Part shown: piece after piece, positions 1 through 6,004 of the stretch
Numbering within the stretch: position 1 is the stretch's first letter
How the letters are laid out: every line of letters starts with the position of its first letter
Assembly: GCA_012511355.1 (NCBI GenBank)
Contig: JAAZGG010000011.1
Coordinates: forward strand, 1-11,064
Length of the DNA stretch: 11,064 nt
Origin: a bacterium
GTDB lineage: Bacteria > Bacillota_I > Bacilli_A > RFN20 > UBA1709
Direction: 5' to 3'
Notes under the pieces: model-generated
Database searches by the model: none
What the model was told of the DNA's origin: nothing
Seen by the model: the letters and a program-made list of their open reading frames with translations, nothing else
Program-made: the position numbers and the translations under genes

Positions 1-240
1 AACCAGACCTTGAAATTCGGCAACACTAAAGTGTTCTTTGATAGTTTTTATATCAAAAAGATGATGGGGAACTTCTTTTCTTTCTTGCTCACTAACTTTG
101 GCGGTCCCAATATTCATTTCTCGATAAACTTGCATAGAGTCGCCGTTTATTATTTCACCGTTATACTTTTTGGCTAAATTAATAGCTAATTCGCTTTTGC
201 CTACCGCTGTTGGACCACAAATAACTAAAACCTTTTCCAT
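1..240 (-). CDS. miaA: tRNA dimethylallyltransferase MiaA, N-terminal 80 residues (runs off the left edge)
   Basis: MiaA transfers a dimethylallyl group from DMAPP to N6 of adenine 37 in tRNAs that read codons starting with U, in the cytoplasm. The visible 80 residues begin [19 protein letters not shown]. They contain the P-loop GPTAVGKS (residues 9-16), the family motif DSMQVY (34-39), GTAK (45-48) and PHHLFD (58-63), all in the usual order and spacing. The family is about 300 residues long, so roughly the last three quarters lie outside the window. The ATG directly follows the mutL stop codon (TAAATG). I see no strong Shine-Dalgarno sequence before it, only a weak GGG about 9 bases upstream, so translation is probably coupled to mutL. 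The mutS-mutL-miaA order is common in Firmicutes and supports both the name and the start. The gene is read to the edge without a stop. Confidence 0.95.
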   Translation of the reverse strand, partial: MEKVLVICGPTAVGKSELAINLAKKYNGEIINGDSMQVYREMNIGTAKVSEQERKEVPHHLFDIKTIKEHFSVAEFQGLV

Positions 241-1989
241 TTACATAACCCGATTGAATAATTTTTCAAGTTCATAAATTGAGTAGAAAATCATCACTGG
301 ACGTCCATGAGGACAGCAATGAGGGTTTTGGCACAAAATCAAGCGGTCCAATAGTTCTTGTTGTTCATCAATTGTTAGTCTTCGGTTGGCTTTGAGCGAA
401 ACCTTACAGGCGATTGTCGCTACGGCGTGTTCTCTTAAAGCCATAATGTCTATATTTTTATCAGCCAAAACTTGTTCTAAGACTCCGTTTATATAAAGAC
501 TTGCTTCTTCTTGGCTCAACCAAAGAGGAATTTCAGTGACTCTAATAGCGTTGTTGCCAAAGACTTCCGCTTTGATTCCAGCTTCTTCTAATAGTTCTAA
601 TTTATCTTTAACTATTTGGATTTCTCGATAACTCAATTCAATTACTTGCGGGACTAAAAGACTTATTTTGGTTTTACTCTTGCTTAATTCTTGATAATAT
701 TTCTCAAAATTAATCCGTTCCATCGCAGCGTGTTGATCAATTAAATAAAAACCATCTACACTTTCAGCTACGATATATGTGCCATGTATTTGTCCAATTG
801 GCCGCAGCCGATTAAGTTGAGGTCTTTGCTCTTCTTCAAGTTTTTCTTCGCTTTCTTTTAATTCCCATGTTTTTTCCTTTTTTGACAGGTCTTGAAATAT
901 TGTTTTCCCTTCCTCTAATATTTTTCTTAAATCCTCTTCATCTAAACTCAATTGAGGTTGCGGGGTTTTTTCTTTTTTCTCAACATTTACTTTGGGAATC
1001 ATGCTTGTTTCCAAAAGAACTTTACGAACATTTTCCTTAATCAATTTATAAAGACTGTCATCCATTGAGAGCCGAACTTCTCGTTTGGTGGGGTGAACAT
1101 TAACGTCAACTAACCTTGGATCTGTTTTGATATTTAAAACCGCAACAGGATAACGGTTAACTGGTAAATAGTTCTGATAGGCTTCAATTAAAACGCTTTG
1201 AATGGCAGGAATTCTTACGGTTCTTGAATTAAGGGTAAAGTTCATATAGCGGCGATTGGCGCGGTGATTGGTAAATTTGCCGATATAACCAGACACTTGA
1301 AAATCATTATTGTTAAAATCAACGGCAATTAGTTGTTTTGCTGTTTCAAGTCCATAGACTTTAGCAATTATTTCTTGAAGATTGCCGTTCCCACTGCTAT
1401 TAAAACTCTCGCGATCATTATTAATTAGGGTTATTTTTATTTCTGGGTAAGCAAAAGCAACATTTGTAACAACTTCATAAATACTCGCTATTTCTGCATT
1501 ATCCGAACGCAAATGTTTTAATCGCGCTGGTGTTCTATAAAATAAATCCTGCACAATAACCGTTGTCCCAACACGGCTATCGCTGGCCTCAATCTTCTTT
1601 ATTTGGTTTTCTTCTACCTGAACCCGCCAACCGTGATTTCCTTTAGTACACGACTGCAGAGTCACCCTAGACACCGCGGCAATTGATGGTAATGCCTCTC
1701 CTCTAAAGCCCAACGTTCCAATATTAAATAAATCTTGAGGACGAGATATTTTGCTTGTTGCGTGTCGTGTAAAAGAAGCTAAAATATCCTCTTTATTCAT
1801 GCCATAACCATTGTCCCGAACTTGAATTTCTTTTCTTCCGGCTTCTTTGATGCTTATCACAATCTCGTTTGCTTCAGCATCAATCGCGTTTTCTAATAAT
1901 TCCTTAACCACACTGCTTGGTCTTTCAATAACTTCACCGGCGGCAATCATGTTGGCAAGTTTGGCATCTAAAACCTTTATTTTTCCCAT
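241..1989 (-). CDS. mutL: DNA mismatch repair protein MutL (endonuclease type)
   Basis: MutL couples mismatch recognition by MutS to strand incision. The 582-residue protein has an N-terminal GHKL ATPase with E30 and N34 in KELLENAIDA, RDNGYGM (58-64), GTLGFRGEALPSI (91-103) and the MutL signature GTTVIVQDLFYRTPAR (141-156). A charged linker follows (about 330-395), then a C-terminal dimerisation and nuclease domain. That domain keeps the metal-binding endonuclease motifs DQHAAMERINFE (418-429, the DQHAxxExxxxE pattern), ACKVSLKA (527-534) and CPHGRP (559-564). By family knowledge this means MutL itself nicks the DNA and no MutH is needed. The ATG abuts the mutS stop, and an AGGAGG eight bases upstream lies inside the last mutS codons. 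One oddity: the beta-clamp motif known as QEMIVP in Bacillus MutL reads ISLLVP here (442-447). The stop is TAA. Confidence 0.97.
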   Translation of the reverse strand: MGKIKVLDAKLANMIAAGEVIERPSSVVKELLENAIDAEANEIVISIKEAGRKEIQVRDNGYGMNKEDILASFTRHATSKISRPQDLFNIGTLGFRGEALPSIAAVSRVTLQSCTKGNHGWRVQVEENQIKKIEASDSRVGTTVIVQDLFYRTPARLKHLRSDNAEIASIYEVVTNVAFAYPEIKITLINNDRESFNSSGNGNLQEIIAKVYGLETAKQLIAVDFNNNDFQVSGYIGKFTNHRANRRYMNFTLNSRTVRIPAIQSVLIEAYQNYLPVNRYPVAVLNIKTDPRLVDVNVHPTKREVRLSMDDSLYKLIKENVRKVLLETSMIPKVNVEKKEKTPQPQLSLDEEDLRKILEEGKTIFQDLSKKEKTWELKESEEKLEEEQRPQLNRLRPIGQIHGTYIVAESVDGFYLIDQHAAMERINFEKYYQELSKSKTKISLLVPQVIELSYREIQIVKDKLELLEEAGIKAEVFGNNAIRVTEIPLWLSQEEASLYINGVLEQVLADKNIDIMALREHAVATIACKVSLKANRRLTIDEQQELLDRLILCQNPHCCPHGRPVMIFYSIYELEKLFNRVM

Positions 1990-4524
1990 TTACTTGTCCT
2001 CCTGCTTTAATTTCTTTTTCATTTCATAAAGAAGGTTTAAAGCTTCGAGTGGCGAGATGGCTAAAGGATCAACTTCTTTGATTTTTTGTTCAACCGCACT
2101 TTCTTTAACAACTTCTTTGATAATATAATCTCCTGGTGTTGTTAAAACCTTATTTTTCTCCAAATAACTCAAGATGTCGCGAGCACGATCTAACAACTTC
2201 TGTGGTAAGTGAGCGAGTCTAGCTACATTTATACCATAAGATTTATTCGCGCTGCCTTTTTCAACCCTGTAAAGAAATGTGACTTTTTCATTTTCTTCAA
2301 AAACGGTCACATGATAATTTTCTAAACCCTTCAGACGCCCTTCAAGATTGGTAAGTTCGTGGTAGTGAGTAGAAAACAAGGTCATTGCTTTAACCTGCGT
2401 GCAAAGATATTCAATTATCGCTTGGGCTAAAGCCATTCCATCAAAGGTTGATGTTCCTCGGCCTATTTCATCAAAAACAATCAAAGATCTTGAACTAGCA
2501 TTTCTTAATGCGTTATTAACCTCTAACATTTCCACCATGAAAGTTGATTGACCAGACACTAAATCATCACTAGCACCAATTCTTGTAAATATTTGGTCAA
2601 AAACAGGCGTGTCCATCTCTTTAGCTGCTACAAAACTACCAATCTGAGCCATGATAATGGCCAAAGCCACTTGGCGCATATATGTGCTTTTTCCGCCCAT
2701 ATTAGGCCCAGTAATTAAATGCAAAAAGTTGTCAGCGTCCATTTCTAAATCGTTAGGCACATAGGCCTCTTGCGAAACTTTTTCTAAAACAGGGTGCCGA
2801 CCTTCTTTAATTACTAACTTTTGATTGTCATTAATTCTTGGCCTTGTGTAGCCGTTTAAAACCGCGACTTCTGCAAAGGAACACAAAACATCAATTATTG
2901 ACAAAACATCCGCTAAACTTTGAATTCTTCCTGTATATTTTTTGACCTCATTTCTAATGCTTTGGAAAATCTCATATTCTAATTTAACAATCTTGTCTTC
3001 GGCATTAAGAATTAGGTCTTCTTTTTCTTTTAACTCTTGGGTGATATATCTTTCGCCTGTTGTTAATGTTTGCTTGCGAATATAACCAAACTCATCCTTT
3101 ACTTGTGGCAAGAACGAATTGCTAATTTCAATGTAAAAACCGAAAACTTTGTTGTAGCCTATTTTTAACCCTTTTATTCCGGTCTTTTCTTTTTCTTTGG
3201 CTTCTAAATCGGAAATCCATTGTTTGCCGCCCTTACTTAAAATATAAAGCTGGTCAAGTTCTTTATCATAACCACGACGGATCATCCCGCCTTCACGAAT
3301 AACAAAAGGCGGGTTGTCAACGATACTTTTATTAATTAAGCTAACAACGGCATCAAGCTTTTCTAGTTTTTGACTCAAATTAACTAGACATGCTGTTGCG
3401 CTTTTATTTAATAAGCTTTTTATGTTGGGAATTACCTTTAAGGAGCGCGACAACTGCACTAAATCTTTACCATTTGCGTTTCCATAGCCAATGCGCCCAA
3501 TTAAACGAGGTAAGTCATAAATTTCAGCTAAAAGGCCGCTTAATTCTTTTCGAACTAAAAAATCTTTGCTCAACGCTTCAACAATATCTAAACGTTCTTC
3601 AATTTCCTTGGCATCAGCTAAAGGGCGATATAGATAACTTTTAAGCAAACGCGCCCCCATAGCTGTTTTTGTTTTGTCAAGAACCCATAGTAGAGATCCA
3701 TAGCGATCATCGTTACGAATAGTCTTAATCAACTCTAAATTGTTTCTAGTGTAGACATCCATTTTTAGTTGTTGATTCGTTTTGATGATACGGGCTTTTT
3801 GTAAATAGTCAATGTTTCTTTTTTGGGTTGTTGCTAAATAGTCAACCAAACGAACTATACAACTTATTTGACGAACATCTTTAAGCTCAGAAACAATATG
3901 TTCGTGTTCAAGAGTTGCTACAACATCATTGTGTCTTGAAATCAAAAATTTGTTGCGTCCGTTATCTAAAACGCTAGTATCAAAATCTTCTGCAACGACA
4001 ATTTCCTTAGTTTCAAAAGTATCAATTTCATTTAAAAGTCGTTCTTGGTTGTTCTCAATATTTAAAACGCCAAGCTCCCCAGTGGAAAGATCACAAAAAG
4101 CTAAAATATAAAAGGCTGAGTGTTTTTCAATGCAAAGAATATAGTTGTTCTGCTTATCGTCAAGACCAACATCCACTAAAGTTCCTGGTGTAATAATTTG
4201 AACAACTTCTCGCTTAACTAGTTTTTTTGCGGTTTTTGGATCTTCAGTTTGTTCTACTATTCCAATTTTATAACCGCGCTTAATTAACTTTTCTAAATAA
4301 TTGTTTACCGCGTGGTAAGGCACGCCGCACATGGGAACTCTTTCTTTAACCCCTGCACTTTTTCCAGTTAAAACTAATTCCAATTCTTTGGATGCAATTT
4401 TCGCGTCATCAAAAAACAATTCATAAAAATCACCCAAACGGAAAAAAATCAGAGTGTCTGGGTGTTGTTTTTTTATTTTTAGATACTGCTCCATCATCGG
4501 AGAATACTTGGGCTTGCTTTTCAT
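1990..4524 (-). CDS. mutS: DNA mismatch repair protein MutS
   Basis: MutS is the ATP-dependent sensor of mismatches and small loops. At 844 residues it has normal length for bacterial MutS1. The N-terminal mismatch-reading domain has the Phe-x-Glu motif in GDFYELF (F33, E35), followed by CGVPYHA (66-72) and EQTEDPKTAKK (91-101). The lever and clamp region includes IREGGMIRRGYD (409-420) and KVFGFYIEIS (459-468). The ATPase domain has the Walker A GPNMGGKST (606-614), the loop STFMVEM (660-666), the Walker B LIVFDEIGRG (681-690) and the H-loop THYHEL (719-724). The C-terminal helix-turn-helix segment is SPLEALNLLYEMKKKL. I see no QLSLF-like clamp-binding motif in the 790-825 tail, where Bacillus MutS carries one. 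It is the first gene after a promoter, with AAGGA 10 bases before the ATG. Its TAA touches the mutL start. This points to co-transcription with mutL and miaA. Confidence 0.98.
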   Translation of the reverse strand: MKSKPKYSPMMEQYLKIKKQHPDTLIFFRLGDFYELFFDDAKIASKELELVLTGKSAGVKERVPMCGVPYHAVNNYLEKLIKRGYKIGIVEQTEDPKTAKKLVKREVVQIITPGTLVDVGLDDKQNNYILCIEKHSAFYILAFCDLSTGELGVLNIENNQERLLNEIDTFETKEIVVAEDFDTSVLDNGRNKFLISRHNDVVATLEHEHIVSELKDVRQISCIVRLVDYLATTQKRNIDYLQKARIIKTNQQLKMDVYTRNNLELIKTIRNDDRYGSLLWVLDKTKTAMGARLLKSYLYRPLADAKEIEERLDIVEALSKDFLVRKELSGLLAEIYDLPRLIGRIGYGNANGKDLVQLSRSLKVIPNIKSLLNKSATACLVNLSQKLEKLDAVVSLINKSIVDNPPFVIREGGMIRRGYDKELDQLYILSKGGKQWISDLEAKEKEKTGIKGLKIGYNKVFGFYIEISNSFLPQVKDEFGYIRKQTLTTGERYITQELKEKEDLILNAEDKIVKLEYEIFQSIRNEVKKYTGRIQSLADVLSIIDVLCSFAEVAVLNGYTRPRINDNQKLVIKEGRHPVLEKVSQEAYVPNDLEMDADNFLHLITGPNMGGKSTYMRQVALAIIMAQIGSFVAAKEMDTPVFDQIFTRIGASDDLVSGQSTFMVEMLEVNNALRNASSRSLIVFDEIGRGTSTFDGMALAQAIIEYLCTQVKAMTLFSTHYHELTNLEGRLKGLENYHVTVFEENEKVTFLYRVEKGSANKSYGINVARLAHLPQKLLDRARDILSYLEKNKVLTTPGDYIIKEVVKESAVEQKIKEVDPLAISPLEALNLLYEMKKKLKQEDK
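1998..2003 (-). promoter_or_regulatory. Ribosome binding site of mutL inside mutS
   Basis: A perfect AGGAGG lies within the last mutS codons, 8 bases before the mutL ATG. It is the strongest Shine-Dalgarno match in the window. It confirms the ATG at 1989, which directly follows the mutS TAA. Confidence 0.8.
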
Positions 4525-4534
4525 TTAAATCACG

Positions 4535-4539
4535 TCCTT
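4535..4539 (-). promoter_or_regulatory. Ribosome binding site of mutS
   Basis: AAGGA ends 10 bases before the ATG at 4524. It lies 7 to 11 bases downstream of the promoter's TATAAT box, so if that promoter is used the mRNA starts almost at the Shine-Dalgarno sequence, giving a leader of about 15 bases. It supports the chosen MutS start. Confidence 0.7.
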
Positions 4540-4545
4540 GGGTTG

Positions 4546-4574
4546 ATTATAGCATGTCCACACGCGTGAATCTA
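4546..4574 (-). promoter_or_regulatory. Predicted sigma-A-type promoter of the mutS-mutL-miaA operon
   Basis: On the minus strand a perfect TATAAT (4551-4546) is preceded by TG at 4554-4553, giving the extended -10 form TGNTATAAT. Seventeen bases upstream lies TAGATT (4574-4569), which matches only 3 of 6 bases of TTGACA. An extended -10 commonly compensates for a weak -35. The site sits downstream of the serS terminator and just upstream of mutS, where a new transcript is expected. The predicted start point is near 4540. The AT-rich sequence directly upstream could act as an UP element. Confidence 0.75.
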
Positions 4575-4577
4575 TTT

Positions 4578-4599
4578 TAATTTTCGAATACGAAAATTA
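4578..4599. repeat. 22-bp AT-rich inverted repeat upstream of the mutS promoter
   Basis: Two perfect 9-base arms, TAATTTTCG and CGAAAATTA on the minus strand, flank the 4-base centre TATT. The repeat ends 3 bases before the -35 hexamer of the mutS promoter. It is not followed by a T-tract in the direction of transcription, so it is not a terminator for serS. It could be an operator or activator site, or a chance palindrome in AT-rich DNA. It does not match the Bacillus LexA box (GAAC-N4-GTTC) or the ComK box. Confidence 0.6.
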
Positions 4600-4620
4600 T
4601 TTTCTGAAACTCTAGTTTTT

Positions 4621-4646
4621 AAATTAAAAAGAGAGCTTGCGCTCTC
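4621..4646 (-). terminator. Intrinsic terminator after serS
   Basis: On the minus strand a perfect 6-bp stem, GAGAGC and GCTCTC, closes a GCAA tetraloop (GNRA type) at 4646-4631. It is followed directly by TTTTTAATTT (4630-4621). The hairpin starts 25 bases after the serS TAA. It should end the recF-gyrB-gyrA-serS transcript and insulate the mutS promoter that follows. Confidence 0.88.
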
Positions 4647-4671
4647 AATTCAATTTTGACCTGTTTTTTAG

Positions 4672-5964
4672 TTACTTTTTTGTTTTAGTATTTATAACTT
4701 TTGTTCCGCCCATGTACGGTTGCAAAACCGGAGGAACATTAACTGAACCGTCTTCGTTGAGATGGTTTTCTAAAACCGCTATAAGCATTCTTGGTGGCGC
4801 GACAACGGTGTTATTAAGAGTATGTGCAAAATAGTTTTTCTTTTCGCCTCTGATTCTAATAGCTAGTCTTCGCGCTTGGGCATCCCCCATGTTGGAACAA
4901 CTACCAACTTCAAAATACTTTTCCTGACGCGGACTCCAAGCTTCAACATCAATACTTTTAACTTTTAAATCCGCCAAATCGCCACTGCAACACTCAAGAG
5001 TCCGAACAGGAATCTGCATACTAGTAAATAATTCAACTGTGTATTTATAAAGCTTTTCGAACCACTCTTTAGAATCCTCGGGCTCACAAATAACCACCAT
5101 TTCTTGTTTTTCAAATTGGTGAATGCGATAAATTCCTCTTTCTTCTATACCGTGTGCACCTTTTTCTTTTCTAAAACAGGGGGAATAACTTGTATAAGCA
5201 TAAGGTAGGTTTTCTTTATTGTTTATGGTGTCAATAAATTTACCAATCATTGAATGTTCGCTAGTTCCAATTAAATAAAGGTCTTCTCCTTCAATTTTAT
5301 ACATCATCGCTTCCATTTCAGCAAAACTCATAACACCGGTAACCACCTCGCTGCGTATCATATAAGGGGGAATAACATAGGTAAAACCATTATTAATCAT
5401 AAAATCTCGGGCATAATTCAATACGGCCGAATGAAGTCTAGCCACATCACCCATTAAATAATAGAAACCGTTACCAGCAACTTTGCGGGCACTGTCAAGA
5501 TCGATTCCTTCTAGATTTTCTAATATATCTACATGATAAGGAATAGGAAAACTTGGAACCCGTGGTTCTAAAAACCTTTCGACCTCAACATTTTCACTAT
5601 CGTCTTTGCCAATGGGAACCGTGTCATCAATAATGTTAGGAATAAGCAACATTTTTTGCTTGATTTCTTGGCTTAAACTTTCTTCTTCCTTTTCCAAAAT
5701 CAACAATTTTTCATTAATTTCATTGACCTTTTCTTTCTGTTGTTCGGCTTCTTGGTTTTTCTTTTTAGCAAATAAAATTCCAATGTTTTTACTTACAACA
5801 TTTCTTTCGTTACGTAAATCATCAATAGTTGTTTTGGTTTTTCTTTGCTGAGAATCTAGTTTAATTATTTCATCGACAAGCATTAATTTTTCGTCTTGAA
5901 ACTTTTTCTTTATATTGTTTTTTACTAGCTCAGGATTTTCTCTAATGATTTTAATATCTATCAC
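4672..5964 (-). CDS. serS: Seryl-tRNA synthetase
   Basis: SerRS activates serine with ATP and loads it on tRNA-Ser; the same enzyme also supplies Ser-tRNA-Sec where selenocysteine is used. The protein has 430 residues, normal for the family. A charged helical region at about 25-105 is the coiled-coil arm that grips the long variable arm of tRNA-Ser. The class II catalytic core has motif 1 around NGFTYVIPPYMIRSE (192-206), GTSEHSM (233-239), motif 2 with FRKEKGAHGIEERG (264-277) and motif 3 HTLNNTVVAPPRMLIAVLEN (381-400). The start is GTG. It is chosen because the protein begins with the typical MIDIKIIREN and a G-rich Shine-Dalgarno sequence precedes it; the next in-frame Met is residue 28. 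The core wording (TSEHSM, DVEAWSPRQ, EVGSCSN) differs from the usual Bacillus form. It lies 40 bases after gyrA and before a terminator, so it is probably the last gene of the gyrase operon. The stop is TAA. Confidence 0.97.
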   Translation of the reverse strand: MIDIKIIRENPELVKNNIKKKFQDEKLMLVDEIIKLDSQQRKTKTTIDDLRNERNVVSKNIGILFAKKKNQEAEQQKEKVNEINEKLLILEKEEESLSQEIKQKMLLIPNIIDDTVPIGKDDSENVEVERFLEPRVPSFPIPYHVDILENLEGIDLDSARKVAGNGFYYLMGDVARLHSAVLNYARDFMINNGFTYVIPPYMIRSEVVTGVMSFAEMEAMMYKIEGEDLYLIGTSEHSMIGKFIDTINNKENLPYAYTSYSPCFRKEKGAHGIEERGIYRIHQFEKQEMVVICEPEDSKEWFEKLYKYTVELFTSMQIPVRTLECCSGDLADLKVKSIDVEAWSPRQEKYFEVGSCSNMGDAQARRLAIRIRGEKKNYFAHTLNNTVVAPPRMLIAVLENHLNEDGSVNVPPVLQPYMGGTKVINTKTKK

Positions 5965-5968
5965 AAAA

Positions 5969-5980
5969 CTCCCCCCTTTT
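5969..5980 (-). promoter_or_regulatory. Unusual G-rich ribosome binding site of serS
   Basis: The minus strand reads AAAAGGGGGGAG, then TTTT and the GTG start. AAAGGGGG can pair with the 16S 3' end like AAAGGAGG with one G-U wobble, leaving 7 bases to the start. A run of six Gs stands out in this AT-rich sequence. The site fixes the GTG at 5964 as the start. Confidence 0.7.
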
Positions 5981-5986
5981 TAGTTT

Positions 5987-6002
5987 TGTTTCACGTGAAA
6001 CC
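5987..6002. promoter_or_regulatory. parS site, ParB (Spo0J) binding and nucleation sequence
   Basis: The plus strand reads TGTTTCACGTGAAACC. It contains a perfect 14-base palindrome, GTTTCACGTGAAAC (5988-6001). The Bacillus parS consensus is TGTTNCACGTGAAACA, so 15 of 16 positions fit and only the last base differs. By family knowledge ParB loads here, spreads as a DNA clamp and recruits SMC to organise and segregate the origin region. Such sites cluster near oriC, as expected next to recF-gyrB-gyrA. It lies between the gyrA stop and the serS Shine-Dalgarno sequence and overlaps neither gene. parA and parB are not in the window. Confidence 0.88.
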
Positions 6003-6004
6003 GC

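Noticed and set aside
4578..4604. The 22-bp palindrome followed on the plus strand by TTTT as a terminator
   Set aside because: The stem is almost all A-T, the T-run is only four bases and there is no plus-strand gene for it to terminate.
4525..4671. A small RNA or riboswitch in the serS-mutS gap
   Set aside because: The 147 bases are accounted for by a terminator, a palindrome, a promoter and a ribosome binding site, and the predicted mutS leader is only about 15 bases.
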